64,000 nucleotides of DNA, from assembly GCA_022494885.1 (NCBI GenBank), contig JAGVSM010004259.1:1-64000 (forward strand). The letters run 5' to 3'. Origin of the DNA: Micrasema longulum. Taxonomy: Eukaryota > Arthropoda > Insecta > Trichoptera > Brachycentridae. The notes below the pieces were generated by a model. That model was not told where the DNA came from and did no database searches. It saw nothing but the letters and a program-made list of their open reading frames with translations. Position 1 is the stretch's first letter. Every line of letters begins with the position of its first letter. Position numbers and translations under genes: made by a program. Below, piece by piece: positions 41,640 through 53,125 of this stretch.

Positions 41640-42230
41640 CTTCTTATTATTATCTGATTTTATAAAATAAAAATAAATGAAGTACTAATTGTTTTTTTTT
41701 TTTATATTTAAAAAAGAATGTTTGCGTTTTTATGATTTACCAAAACATTTCAATTTTGGGGCCATTTTTTTTTTATTTTACAAAGTGTTAAGAAAAATGT
41801 TTTTTTTTTATTTAAAGCACTTACTTCCCTTTTTATATGCAACCAGCTTTATTGTAAAGGTTTTAACTGTATTTTTCCGTTTTGCGATGACTACCCCACT
41901 TTTTGAAACGTTTTTCTGTCCAATCAAATCCTTAGATTAGATTTTAATTCCCGTGCTAAGCTCTCCCTTGCGTTCTCTCATTCTGACGCCTTAAAAAGCA
42001 TTTCTTGTTACAAGCATAGTTTTTTTTCACATCTTTTTTACTTTAGAAAGCTTTAGCAATTCCATTCTGACAACAAATCTCATTATATCCTCCAGTAGCC
42101 GTACACCTGGTTACCGTTCACATGTGTTGTACATATAGACAAGCTCGAGGTACTGTAATATAATCTTGAATGCCAATATCTGCATCGTTATTAAAGGAAT
42201 GAAACACAATTGTACTTTGAAACGTTTCGC
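41640..42230. other. Unassigned sequence
   Basis: The plus ORF at 41689-41940 is Phe-rich from T runs and not convincing. Nothing else. Confidence 0.35.
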
Positions 42231-42235
42231 TATTA

Positions 42236-42645
42236 TCGTCATCGTGAAACTCTTATATACACCTAATGGTGCATAGGAAACTGCACTGTCATACTTAATC
42301 TGCTTGACAGTTACAGGAAGACTTAGGTTTCTGGTGCCAGTCCAGGGACAATGAAATACTTCAATGTAAAACCACCTTCAATTATTTTCAATATAGATAT
42401 AATTTATTTTTTTAACCAACACAGTCATAGTAATAAACAATACCTAAAGAACAACAACAAATAACAAGACTCGTTATGGGTTTCATTTAGGAACAAAAAT
42501 ATAAAAAAACAAAACGTACAGTTCGCTAGGGGTGAAAGGAAGTGGAATGGGAAAATAGGGAAGGAATATTGACCTTCGCAGGAATTGAACACGCTTAAGT
42601 AACATAGATGAACGCATTAACAATTTTACTACCCGGCGGACGTTT
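42236..42645 (-). mobile_element. SINE-A, diverged and possibly interrupted
   Basis: The body ACCTAATGGTGCATAGGAAA and TGCCAGTCCAGGGACAATGA lies at 42262-42352. A head with a B-box-like GTTCAATTCCTGC and an A-box-like GGTAGTAAAATTGTTAATGC lies at 42570-42645. The spacing exceeds that of other copies by about 130 bp. Confidence 0.5.
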
Positions 42646-42649
42646 CTAA

Positions 42650-43590
42650 AATCGATCAACTCATTAAAATGTTTACCTAAGAGCAGCCCTCGAGTTAAAA
42701 ATACTCGTCCAAGATTCTAGTTCTATTTTACACACATAACTTTATTCTCCATTACTGTATCCGCCCGGATATCGACAAAAGTCATACAACAAAAACAAGA
42801 CTGTTTTTAAAAAATACTCTTTTATTTTTATGGGTAATTTCCATACTTCTTCTTATCATAATTTCCAAATTTCCTCTTCTCACATGCACGTTGCTCACAA
42901 AACTTTTAATTTTTTAAGTACTAGTAGTATAGTAATTAAAAAGTATATTATTATCTAGTTTTTCTCAACTTTATTGTGTTATATTTATATTTATAAGATA
43001 AGATTTTCTCATGGTTATTGTTATCTTTCATTTAGAAATGTTATGTTCCTTGTTTACTTTTTTGTTTTTTGTATTAAATATTGAATAATTTTTTCAGTTT
43101 TAATTATTCTATTATTTTATACTATGTACTACATGATTATTGAGCACTTCTGTGATTATAGTGTTAATTATTATTTTTTTGTTAAAGGTTCTTTGAACCG
43201 TTGATGTATAAATAAATATGTAAATGAGTTTAAATAAATAAGTAAAAATTTAAAGGAAAAAACACGTTAAAGCAAACCAAAAAATTACATTTAATTTATT
43301 TTGTTAGTACAGAATACAAAATATATTTTAAAAGATTTTTTAAATATTTTCGTTTTTATGCATTTTTTTCAGGATGTGTTAATTAAGTTAAAATTAGTCA
43401 ATATGTCACACAATTAGTAATTCTCTGAGATAGATCTCCCGGCTTTTCGTAGATCTCTTTGCCACTAAAAAAGTGTGAAATGAAGGTGGATCGGCATGGT
43501 TTAGTTCGAAATCTCACATATTTGTCGTGATTATGAATATATTGTACCTATACCATTATTTAATTGCCTTTGTTTCTCTTCGCTACATAG
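42650..43590. other. Unassigned A+T-rich sequence
   Basis: Nothing recognised. Confidence 0.35.
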
Positions 43591-44452
43591 TTTCATGTTT
43601 TTTTTGTTCAGGCCGCATATATTATTCCATAACACGGTGTACTAAGATAAGAGACTTAGGAGTTATTATTGATAATAGATTGCTGTTTGGGTCTCACATA
43701 AATTCTATTGTTAAAAAAACATACCAAATGCTGGGCTTCGTTTTAAGACTTTTCAAACCTTTCAAAAACCAAATACATTTAAAACTTTATACAACACTAA
43801 CGCAGTAATTTGGAGTTTGCATCCGTTGTGTGGAGCCCACAATACATAACAAACATAGAAAGGATTAAACATGTTCAACGAATTTTTTTTTAATACCTAG
43901 AATATAAAAACAATAAAACGCTTTGTACTTACAGGCAATCTGCCAAACAAAATGGATTTTTTACCCTCGAAAATAGACGCACTGTATTTGAATTATGCCA
44001 TTGACATTAATTATTAAATAATAAATTGAACTCTTTTAACCTACTCTCCTAAATGAATCTTAATGTTCTCTTTCGCGTGACAAGAAATAAGTATTTTTTC
44101 CATCTACCAGTCTATAGCACTAATTATGCACAACACTCTTTTCTCTATCGTTATGTTTTTTTCATATTTTGATATATTTTACATGCCCCTTAATTTAATT
44201 AAAAATAAATAAAAACTCCTTATTTCCGGCTGCGATACAATCCTACTAACTATTTAATGATGCTCACACTTACACACATCTGAACACTTTCTCCTACACT
44301 AATACACATAAACACACCCTTTTGTTGTAACACAATTTAATAATATGTATGATTCTTATTTATAAACTTTGCTAGTCTGTCTTTAAATTGTATTTTTTTA
44401 TATTACCATATCATTGTCGACTGTTTGTTTCTTTAAAATAAATTAATATCCA
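43590..44452 (+). pseudogene. Jockey-like LINE C-terminal part and 3' UTR (J2), copy 2
   Basis: The frame to 43808 includes TKIRDLGVIIDNRLLFGSHI, VKKTYQMLGFVLRLFKPF and LKLYTTLTQ, the Jockey post-RT block. It continues with stops and frameshifts to ENRRTVFELCH-like words, then a 3' UTR homologous to 11321-11790 ending TATCATTGTCGACTGTTTGT plus AAAATAAATTAA. Confidence 0.75.
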
Positions 44453-45235
44453 CAGGAATTAATTCAGCTGCGAAAGGGTTAATGAAGAAACACAAAAAGT
44501 GAAAATAGCTTTTTCTTTAAAAAAACATTCTTCAAATATAAAAAACATTCAGCTATAAAAAACATTTAGCTATCACGAATATCAACTAGATAAATACGTG
44601 CGACTCCATAATAATGCCTTCTAAAGAAGTTTTCCGAGACGAAATAAAGAATTTTCTCGTAAGTGAAAAGAGAGTACAAATGGTTGTCGCTTTTTTCCCT
44701 GTAAAATAAAAAATGTGCTCTTTTCTACACCCCTTGAATCTTAATTACTAAAAAATAATTTTATCTCCGTACCCTTGACACGATTTTGTTTAAATGGAAT
44801 AAACTGAATTAATGTTAAATGCGAGAGAAAGGGTCGTTTTAAATTATGTAAAATGACTCGTCTATTTCCAAAACCCGTAATTTCTCTATGGCTGCAATGT
44901 TTTGGTTTTAGTTTAGTTTAGCAGAATATTAACATAGGATTCATTTAATCAATTTTAAACGTCAATTAATAAAAAATGTACAATACAGTTTAACAATAAG
45001 TAAATAAAAATCAACACACTAATATATTCAAATCAACAACACACTTAAAATTAACAAACTAAGATAAAAAAACACGAATCGAATGCCTTGAACTGCAAAT
45101 GTTTTTCAATTGTATAGTAAGTAGCTTTTTCCAAACAGCTACTTAATATAACTTTTTTTTGTTTTCTAAGCCTGAATTTCAAGAGGTACTTTGTTGCAGA
45201 ATCGAATGCAGTTTGGGGCAATCGAGTTTATCATT
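44453..45235. other. Unassigned sequence
   Basis: No supported gene or repeat. Confidence 0.35.
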
Positions 45236-45239
45236 TATC

Positions 45240-45573
45240 ATTTATTTATTCATATATACGTACATTACAAAATAAAATATCTTAATTCATACATATAGAA
45301 ATAAATAGGTAAAATTAGGTATATGTAAAAAAAACACATTAGTATACATAATATCCAAAGAATAATATGTTAAAAAAATAAGAGAATCTTGTAACGAAAA
45401 ACTCCCTCAGAGACGTGAAAAATATTAATGTCCAAAGTGATATTGTTCAACATAGAGATAACCCTTCCAACAGGCATAACCATTGGCAGGTTGGTCCTGT
45501 ATATTGGAATGTGAAACAGTCTATGTTGACGCTGTCTAAGGTAATTATCAGGAACATAAAAGTTAAAGAACAC
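45240..45573 (-). pseudogene. J1 LINE C-terminus and 3' UTR, copy 2
   Basis: The minus frame 45573-45370 reads VPDNYLRQRQHRLFHIPIY, RTNLPMVMPVGRV and NIFHVSEGVF, nearly the same as 4118-4300. The tail includes TGAATAAATAAATGAT at about 45240. It is cut at its 5' side where SINE-B starts. Confidence 0.75.
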
Positions 45574-45574
45574 A

Positions 45575-45740
45575 GGTTGTGGCCCGTGGCTAGACTCCCA
45601 GGTCAGAGGTCCGAGGTTTAAACCCCATTCTACCCCAACTTGATTTCCGTTTTTTAATTGTGAGTTATTCTACAACTTGTTTAAAATGGCCACCAAAATC
45701 GAAAAAATATATTTGGGTAAATTATAAGAAGGCTAATGTT
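45575..45740 (+). mobile_element. SINE-B
   Basis: The head GGTTGTGGCCCGTGGCTAGA and GAGGTTTAAACCCCA (B-box position) is followed by CCCAACTTGATTTCCGTTTT, GTGAGTTATTCTACAACTTG and AATGGCCACCAAAATCG. A second copy lies at 59919-60085 with the better B box TGGTTCGAATCCTAC. Confidence 0.65.
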
Positions 45741-45985
45741 GTTTAATTTTTTTTAAATAAACAAATAAAATATATTTTTTGTAGTCTAGTAGTAGACACT
45801 ACTAGCTTATCGTATCTTATATTGGAAAAAGATAATTCAAATTTTAATTCTTACTTTGCCCATAAAATAAATCGATAGAGAAAAAAGATGATGTATTTTT
45901 TTGTACTCAATATCGTTTTATTACAATTTTAAATTATTTATGAACTAAAAAACGTATGTGCTTTAGTATGAACGATGAAAATTTG
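45741..45985. other. Unassigned sequence
   Basis: Nothing recognised. Confidence 0.3.
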
Positions 45986-45987
45986 TT

Positions 45988-46675
45988 ATGAACAAGAAAA
46001 CAAATTGTCGTTTAGAATATATTTCTCCAGTCTTGTCACCCCATTATCGTGTACATTCTGATTCACTCGAGCGCGTCCAGAAGAAATTTCTAAAAGATAT
46101 TAATTTTAAACTTCATACTCCAGCCGCTTTATTTAATTATAATCAATTGTCTTCAGCAAATCTTTTAACACTTTCTTATAGAAGAATCCTAAATGACCTC
46201 ATATTACTTTATAAAGTGATCAATTCATTGATTGACTGTCCTGATTTGCTGTAGTTGGTGTGTTTCTGTATGCCTGGTCGACAAACCCGCCACAGATTTC
46301 CTTTTTATTAACTATCACATGCACTCGCCTATCCCTAGGCTCCACAAATATGGCAATCAGTATAAGAACAAGGCTGATATATTTGGTTCTGGACTAGGGT
46401 GTTATAAAATGAGTCTGATTTCTTTTTTTCTCTCGCAATATTATTTTTAAACTTTTTTTTATATTTAAAAATATTTTTAATTTTTTAGTATTTTTATATA
46501 TTAATTTCGTTGATATTTTTGGTTGCTTATGTGTATTAACCTACTTGTTACTCTGGTATAGTTATATAATTTTATAATTTTTTGTTATGTATTTAAATAT
46601 GTTTTTTTTTTCATATTTATGTTCAATGTATGTTAAGGGCAATTTGTGCCGCTTATGTAAAATAAATAAAAAAAT
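45988..46675 (+). pseudogene. Jockey-like LINE C-terminus and 3' end (J5), frameshifted
   Basis: The first frame reads LEYISPVLSPHYRVHSDSLE, RVQKKFLKDINFKLHTPAAL and LTLSYRRILNDLILLYKVIN, and ends IDCPDLL. The second frame (46232 on) continues with NYHMHSPIPRLHKYGNQYK and ADIFGSG. Together they make the ordered C-terminal blocks of a Jockey-type ORF2, broken by one frameshift near 46250. The 3' end is GGGCAATTTGTGCCGC plus AAATAAATAAAAAAATG. Confidence 0.75.
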
Positions 46676-46794
46676 GTTATATTATTCTCTTTTTTTTATT
46701 AACATCAAACTAATTTTAAAATAAAAATTATGTTTTCATAGCATGTCTAAATTAAACTTTTTTAATTAAACAATTGTAAATAATTAAACAATTG

Positions 46795-46875
46795 TAAATG
46801 AGTTCTAGAATTTTAACCGCCCATACGCTCTCTAGATTCAAAACACGTAATCTAGATTGCACTTATAAGTGACTA
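46795..46875 (+). repeat. L2-like 3' UTR unit fragment
   Basis: TTCTAGAATTTTAACCGCCC plus ATACGCTCTCTAGATTC is like the units at 57.93-58.34 kb. Confidence 0.4.
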
Positions 46876-46879
46876 TTTA

Positions 46880-47065
46880 TTTAACAAATTACAACAGGGA
46901 TGGAGAATACCTTTATTAAGGAAATATGGAAGTCTATGTATTTACAGGGCTTATGACCTATCATTGGGTGGTTTAAGTGGCCACTTAACACACTGTGTAA
47001 TTAATATTCACCATTTTGCCTATGTTTGAAACTCCATATTTCTTCAATTCCTCCATCTGCAAACT
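46880..47065 (+). repeat. FB1 left half
   Basis: AACAAATTACAACAGGGATG, GGAAATATGGAAGTCTATG, GGTTTAAGTGGCCACTTAAC and CACTGTGTAATTAATATTC, in FB1 order. Confidence 0.7.
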
Positions 47066-47200
47066 TTAATCCCAACCGCCTATTCGCTTTGTAGCTGCAA
47101 AACGTGTTGAAATACTTATTGTACAGCGTCCTTGATGTGATTTTCAAATTCCAGCAAAAACGGGCATTGTAATGGCCACTCCCCGAATACGCCACGATTC
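47066..47200 (+). repeat. L2-like 3' end fragment
   Basis: TCCCAACCGCCTATTCGCTT, TGTAGCTGCAAAACGTG and TTGTACAGCGTCCTTGATGT plus GATTTTC match 58272-58370. Confidence 0.5.
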
Positions 47201-47955
47201 AAGTTTATTTTTAGCTTTGTTCCAAACCATTAAAAAAAAAATCAACATAGTCACGAATCTTGACGTCACAAGTCATAACCATCAATGCCAAAAATGTCCC
47301 GTTTTTCTAGTGACATATTTTCAATATATTTTTTATTAAGTTATAAACGAAAACATTTTTCTTCAATATTTATATTGATTTTACAAATACAATTAATTAA
47401 TCTAATTCCATTTTTTTTATTGGTATTCGTAGTTCGTAATATTTTCCTATTATCATAAATTAACGTAAGCTTGTAATTGTATTTAATTGATAAGAAAAAT
47501 TAAGCATATCTAAAATATGATAGTATCCCTACTAATTGAATTTAATGAAAGAAATCCGATGTAAAAACGGTTCGTGTAACTGATTCAGCGGTGTGAAAAA
47601 TACTTTGTTTATGCTCGATTTCATGAAATAATGTGATTTATTATTGCTTCAGATCAGTCGGTGCGATTATTGGGTATTCGATTTTCCAGAAAAACTCTGT
47701 TTTATCAATTTATTATGTTTGATTTAAGCATTTGAGTGATTTGAATCGTCTAGGCTGAAAATAATTTCATGATTTGGAGGCGTCAAGTCACAGCGGTGAA
47801 AATACAAAATCTGTCAGGTAACGAAATACGACTTAACTGAATATATTTAAAATTGATTTGTTTAGTGGCTCAGAGATTTTATTTTATACTGTCTTTGTAT
47901 ATTTTCGTAAGATGTTATTTGTACCGTATTTATCTCGTAATGCTTTCATTGATTT
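47201..47955. other. Unassigned sequence
   Basis: No supported gene or repeat. Confidence 0.35.
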
Positions 47956-47956
47956 A

Positions 47957-49290
47957 CCTATCTCACATAATGGTCCATAAGGCACATCATTATTATACAA
48001 ATCGTAGTGCATTTAGATAGTTAATTGGTACATGAAGGAAGCATTAGACCATCATTTATTAGTATAATGCTTAATGTGCCAGTCCAAGTACTTTGAAATG
48101 TTCCAGAATAAAAATGTCTTCTTACATAAATCTCTTCAATCCGTGCCTCATGTCTGAGGATGGTGATTACGCCTGACTCCAGGCATGGCTCATCTGTGGA
48201 CAGTCTCCCTTCATCTGGAACGGTCTTGTGCTCTTCTATAGGCATTCGTCAGTGATGATTCTGATAACTCAGTGACTGTACCGCTCCATCTTGTCGGTTG
48301 ACTTCCACGCGACCTTGTCCCTTCGACAGTTCCCAGGAGAATAGTTTTCTCCAAACTATCAGAATCTCCCCTGGAAATATTCCCAAAAAACTGCAGAATT
48401 CTTTTTGCGCACATGGATATCAGTCTTTCTCCTATGTCCAGTTCCTGGAGAATAGATGCATTCGTACGTTTGGCCGTCCACGGAATCCGCAGCATTTGCC
48501 GCCAACACCACATCTCGAAAGCTTCGATTTTTTTCTTTTCAGATTTCCTCAGTGTCCAACACTCCACACCATACATGAACACTGAGAAAACCAAGGCCTT
48601 CACCAGTCTCTTTTTGGTGTCAATGGTTATACTCCGATTCTTCCAGATCTTCACCAGCCGACTCATAGTACTTTTGGCAATACCAACACGTCACCATATT
48701 TCACCTTCACACCCACCGCCATCGCTAATGAGAGAACCTAGATAAATGAAATTGTTGACTCTTTCTAAGTTGCGCAGTAAGCATAATGGCGCTACTTTAT
48801 TAGCTCGATCAATGATCATAAGCTTAGTTTTGCTCATATTCATTGAGAGTCCCAGATCTTAAATAGCAGCATCTATTCGGTCAATTAGTTATTTCATTTC
48901 AATCTCTGACGATGCAATAAGTGTGGTGTCATCAGCATATCTTAGGTTGGATAACTTCCTTCCTCCAATTGTGAACTTACTTGTCCAGTCATTAAGTGCC
49001 TTTCGAATGATATATTCACCATATATATTAAACAAGACGGGAGACAAAATGCAACCCTGTCTAACACCTTTTCGAACTGGAAAGTTATCTGATAGTTCAT
49101 TGTTAAAATTCACAATTGCTGAACTTTTATTGTAAAGTGATTTTATCAGGCAAATAAGGTGTGCTGGTACCATCTCATTGAGGATAACCCATCTTAAATA
49201 AATATTTAATGTCAAATATGTCGGAAATCAAACCCGAAATCTTTTGGACGCTAGGCAAATGCGCTTATTGTTAGACTATGAGGCGATCAA
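47957..49290 (-). mobile_element. SINE-A split by an RTE-like LINE
   Basis: The SINE body ACATAATGGTCCATAAGGCA to CAAGTACTTTGAAATG lies at 47965-48131. The head, reversed GCCTCATAGTCTAACAATAA, GCGCATTTGCC and GGTTTGATTTCCGACAT, lies at 49205-49285. The LINE occupies 48132-49192 between them. Confidence 0.75.
48132..49192 (-). pseudogene. RTE-like LINE, 5'-truncated, with in-frame stops
   Basis: All in one minus frame: LICLIKSLYNKSSAIVNFN, VRKGVRQGCILSPVLFN (RT block 4), LRYADDTTLIASSEIE (catalytic YADD, about 48922-48939), SMNMSKTKLMI, FIYLGSLISDGG, IAKSTMSRLVKIWKNR, KALVFSVFMYGVECW and FEMWCWRQMLRIPWTAKRTN, and then the C-terminal FGNISRGDSDSLEKT. The FEMWCWRRLLRIPWT block is characteristic of RTE/BovB-type proteins. 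Stops occur at three places between 48666 and 48900 and two near 48195-48215. An 11-bp flank, CTTACATAAAT (48121-48131) and CTTAAATAAAT (49193-49203), is a target duplication with one mismatch. Confidence 0.85.
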
Positions 49291-49339
49291 AAGTAATATT
49301 TTACTGAATATCGGTAAATAAAATGTTGCATATAAATAC

Positions 49340-49420
49340 GTTCACAATATTTTGAGTTTATCCAAATGTTTGCAAACAAATTCTGGATTTCACACTTTAG
49401 GAAACTGAAAATTAGATAAC
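49340..49420 (+). repeat. FB1 outer left end
   Basis: ACAATATTTTGAGTTTATCC, AAATGTTTGCAAAC and TTCTGGATTTCACAC match the FB1 outer terminus. Confidence 0.5.
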
Positions 49421-50355
49421 ACATAACAACTAAGATAGATTTATTGATTTGGTGTCTATTTTGTAGAACTCTATATTTAAACTTATATTATAAGAAATTA
49501 AACACTGATTTGAGTCTACTGAACGCTTTTTTTTTATTTTGACAAATATAAAAACAAAAATTTCGTGACAACTGTTTCGCTTTGTTAGGAAAACGAAGGG
49601 CGTAAACTTAATATACTCGAACTATTAGAAATTAATAAATATTTAAACAACTCTAATTTAAAAATATTAAATGAACACACCACTCTTATATCTTCACCAC
49701 TATTGAACATTCTTAAATAGACTGTTATTTTACACAATGTCCTTTTATGTACACGCTTGCATGATGCGTTATTAATAAATTAATCATTTAACAATTGCAG
49801 TTGTATTTTTAGAAATTCTAAAAATGTAAATATTGTATAAAAATAAATTTATGTTCATATAAGTATCTTCGTAACCTTTCAATCGTGTATTAAAATTATA
49901 AAGAACACCCACCTATATATAATTCAGATATTTTCCAAAATTTATCCAAAGATATAAAACTATATAGTTTCATGAATTATCTTACAAAGCATACGTGTAT
50001 GTCGATAAATACTTACTTTGTTATAATTTTTTCCGAAATTCAAATATAAATACCTAAATTCCTCATTACCTATTTAACACTTAGCCTTGCCCTTAACTAT
50101 TTTTTTCCTCGCAATTATGATTGATGTACATGCTTATAGCTCATAAAATTATTTTAATTTTTTTATTAAGTACCTTAAATTATATAACTTTATAAGGACA
50201 TTCGATCCATCTAATCTTCACATTTTTTTAAAAATGCCCTAACAAGGCGAAATAATTGCCATGAAATTATAATTTTTATCTTTGTAAAAATTATATAAAG
50301 TGTTCGGTAGACTTAAATCAGTGTTGGATTTCTTATATTATATGTTTAACTAAGA
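49421..50355. other. Unassigned A+T-rich sequence
   Basis: Nothing recognised. Confidence 0.4.
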
Positions 50356-50359
50356 AAGA

Positions 50360-50445
50360 GAAAGAAGTATGAATGTCTAATCATTTACATGGCTTATGAC
50401 TTTTTACTATTGGCTGGTTTTAATGGCACTTTCAAAGTTCGCATT
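50360..50445 (+). repeat. FB1 fragment
   Basis: AAGTATGAATGTCTAATCAT, TTACATGGCTTATGAC and ATTGGCTGGTTTTAATGGCA are degenerate inner-arm words. Confidence 0.5.
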
Positions 50446-50947
50446 CCTCTACAACAACTCGGCTGCAACAATTTCTTCATCTTGGTATTTCAAGCACAAA
50501 TAACAATAATAATGCGCTTTTTACCAGAATTCTAGACGATCATAATACTTAATTATGAAAGTATTAGATCCAATAATAAATGTAAACGATTTTGAAAATT
50601 TACATTTCACCAATTTGATCCGCGTTATATAAATATTATAATTAGGATACCATATTTAAGAATTAAATTCAAGCAAGCTACGAAAAAATGATTTATGCAA
50701 TGTCATTGCAATTTTTGAGCATTTAATGACTTTGATATTCGCAAAATAAATCTACAGATGGTTAGATTTAAGTTTGTTATCAAAAAATATCCCAAGATCT
50801 CCGAATTGTCTCTCCGTTCATTAAAATTGTGTTTTCGATTGAATAAATAAAAACGAATTTAATTATTTTTCTTGTTAATTTAAAAGACAAACATTTATTT
50901 ATATTTTTAAAGAATAATGTAATATGTTAACATTTATAATATGTTTA

Positions 50948-50950
<3 letters not shown>
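50446..50950. other. Unassigned sequence
   Basis: Nothing recognised. Confidence 0.35.

Positions 50951-50978
<28 letters not shown>
50951..50978. repeat. (CT)14 microsatellite
   Basis: About 14 uninterrupted CT units. Confidence 0.9.
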
Positions 50979-50981
<3 letters not shown>

Positions 50982-51990
50982 ATCTTTCGCTCAGTTGTAA
51001 TATATTAAGATTTATACGTGTTCAAAACATTACTGACAAGCATTATTTTGTTTTTTATTTATTCAGTGTTAAAAGACACCGGTTAGATTAAAGATTTTAT
51101 GTAAATAAAGTAATTGAAATAACCACGACTCTATCTTAATGAAAGTGAAAGTGTGTTTGTCTGTTTTTTTTTTGATCAATAGATGCAATTTTTTAACTGA
51201 AATGAGTCGCATGCTACTTTTTATCGCAAAAAATATATTCACCGAGAAAGATGAAACGAGGCCCGGAAGGTCGATTACATGAAACCCAAAAGGCCAATGT
51301 TTCTAACAAATAATAGTTGGCCATTGTCAACAACTACATACTAGTATCATTAAATTTAAATTTATCGCTTTTAATATTGTATTTTCAGTTTGAAATCGTC
51401 GAATGGTCCAATTGCCAGAAAAACCGGCGACATTTTAAAATTATGATTTTATTTTAATTTATTGTCCTTTTTATTTATTTATTTATCGATGGCTCCCAAC
51501 AGAGTTCGACTTTCCTATGAAGATTCATTTTCTCTACAATCTAACAGATTGGAATGTCTGAACAAACATTTTCAGTGAAAAAACTTATTTACTCTGCAGA
51601 ATAGAGTATCCGAAATGGCATTTTCATGAGATCACTTGAGAATAGGGAACCCAGCCTGATTCTCAGTATAGCTCGATTCTTATAGAAACTTGTACATTTT
51701 CCCGTCTACGAGTGTAGCACGAACCCCTTTCTATGGATTTTTATGTATGTCGAATGGAGTTTCCTTTGATCTTTGGGCACCATCTTAGAAATCCGTAAAG
51801 CGGGGATTTCCAGTAGTTTTATACGTAAGAATTTGTATATCTGCAGCTGAGAGCGACGATTTTCTGTTAGGATTCAGCAAACATGTATTTTATATGGAGA
51901 ATTTAATCGAATAGGTTAGAATACTCAAGAAGTCAATAAAAACAAATGTTGGCTTAATCAAATTCAAATTGATTTAACAAATAAAAACAA
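50979..51990. other. Unassigned; partly unique
   Basis: Positions 51485-51900 are less A+T-rich and unique, with no frame that I can support. Positions 51150-51290 resemble dispersed DNA-transposon sequence only vaguely. Confidence 0.3.
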
Positions 51991-51994
51991 TTAA

Positions 51995-52472
51995 CACTTT
52001 GAATCCCGGAGCAGTGATTATATAACCACACGTTGTGTTCCTGTCCTGTGTTTTCATGTGGTTTACCAGCTGTCTAAAAAGGTGCATTTTATTGACACCT
52101 AGTGACATTAATTTGTATTTTTTGGCTAACCACGTGAAAACACGGGACAGGGACACAACGCATGGTTATTATAATCACGTGTTTACACGGCTCCAGGATA
52201 CAAAGCACAAAAAAAGAAGTGAGGCATATGTGCAAACATTGCAATGCGCAATGTGGCTCTTCATAACGGTCAATGTTGGCAAAACTATCATACAGAAATG
52301 ACTTATTTGATTGTTTTAAATAAATATGAGAAGTTCGATTGATTCAACCTAGTATTTTTATAATTATTTTTTTTAAGACACTTTTAAGAAACCCTTCACA
52401 AAGCATGAAATTTCACAAAAATGGGCCGGGCACTGGGTTAATTCTATGTGTATTTGGCCGGTGCTCAAAGTG
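51995..52472. mobile_element. piggyBac-type MITE, 478 bp
   Basis: TTAA flanks both ends (51991-51994 and 52473-52476). The left terminus CACTTTGAATCCCGGAGC and the reversed right terminus CACTTTGAGCACCGGCC agree over the first eight bases and again at CCGG. A large inner palindrome lies at 52013-52183: GTGATTATATAACCACACG, then GTGTTTTCATGTGGTTTACC, against reversed GTGATTATAATAACCATGCG and GTGTTTTCACGTGGTTAGCC. TTAA duplication is diagnostic for piggyBac-type insertion. The two overlapping ORFs here (51974-52156 and 52035-52301) are products of the palindrome, not genes. Confidence 0.75.
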
Positions 52473-52534
52473 TTAAGATGATATAAATTGGTAAACATAT
52501 AATCTATTCATATAATAAATAAATAAAAAATGTT

Positions 52535-52850
52535 TTTAACTACACTTTTTTTTCTACCGACCGGTTTCAAAGCCATACAAGCTTCTTAATCAAAGTATAC
52601 TTAACGGATGGATTCTACTCTATTTCATTTTATTAATGTTTTCTTAATATTATGCTGCTTATGGAGCTAATAACTCGAGTTTTTTTTGTCTTGTACGGAT
52701 GGAAAGCGTAATGTGAAATGGCAGATTTATACGCAGCATTACATTGAGTAAACATTGGTAAAATAAAATGGGATGGAATTCTTTAGTTAATTATAATTTG
52801 ATAAAGAAGCTTGTAAAGCTTCTCAACTAATCGGTAGAAAAAACAGAAAC
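52535..52850. mobile_element. Foldback element with PLE-like ends (group E), copy 1
   Basis: The arms of about 105 bp begin TTCTACCGACCGGTTTCAAA on the left and, reversed, TTCTACCGATTAGTTGAGAA on the right. Both continue GC(T/C)(T/A)(T/A)ACAAGCTTCTT(A/T)ATCAAA and end near ATGCTGC. Read outward, the arm gives AAGAAGC-TTGTATG-GCTTT-GAAACCGGT, the hammerhead-like order with a decayed CTGATGA. Confidence 0.65.
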
Positions 52851-52929
52851 AGAATTTGAAAACAAGGCTGTTTTTATCAATTTTGTTAAAATGAATAACC
52901 ACAAAGTTAGTAATTCAAATATAAAAATT

Positions 52930-53125
52930 GTTATTATTATTTATTTATTTAATTTTATTTTTGCACAACAACAGGTCGGAGGCCCAATTACAGTGGTGAA
53001 TTACATCATAAAACACCCAGGCTTAAGAAAAATCACATCGAATTTTTGTGTTCTCACCGGGAATCAAACCCGGAACCTTGCGTGAGTGAGTCAAGCGTCT
53101 TGACCACTACACCACGGAGGCCGCC
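52930..53125 (-). mobile_element. SINE-C with ATAA tail
   Basis: The minus-strand head GGCCTCCGTGGTGTAGTGGT plus CAAGACGC gives an A box and CCGGGTTTGATTCCCGG a B box. The body ends TAAATAAATAAATAATAATA at 52950-52930, a typical SINE tail. The acceptor stem does not close, so it is not a tRNA gene. The short ORF at 52891-53085 over it is not coding. Confidence 0.75.

Noticed and set aside
41689..41940. 83-residue Phe-rich plus ORF
   Set aside because: It is largely produced by T runs, with no domain or conserved pattern.
48298..48745. Plus-strand ORFs of 95 and 110 residues
   Set aside because: They are antisense to the RTE-like reverse transcriptase, which has clear family motifs on the minus strand.
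51974..52301. Two overlapping ORFs on opposite strands with similar peptides
   Set aside because: They arise from the palindrome inside the piggyBac-type MITE.
53040..53125. Possible tRNA gene (good A and B boxes, minus strand)
   Set aside because: The 5' and 3' ends do not pair into an acceptor stem, and a SINE body with an ATAA tail follows.
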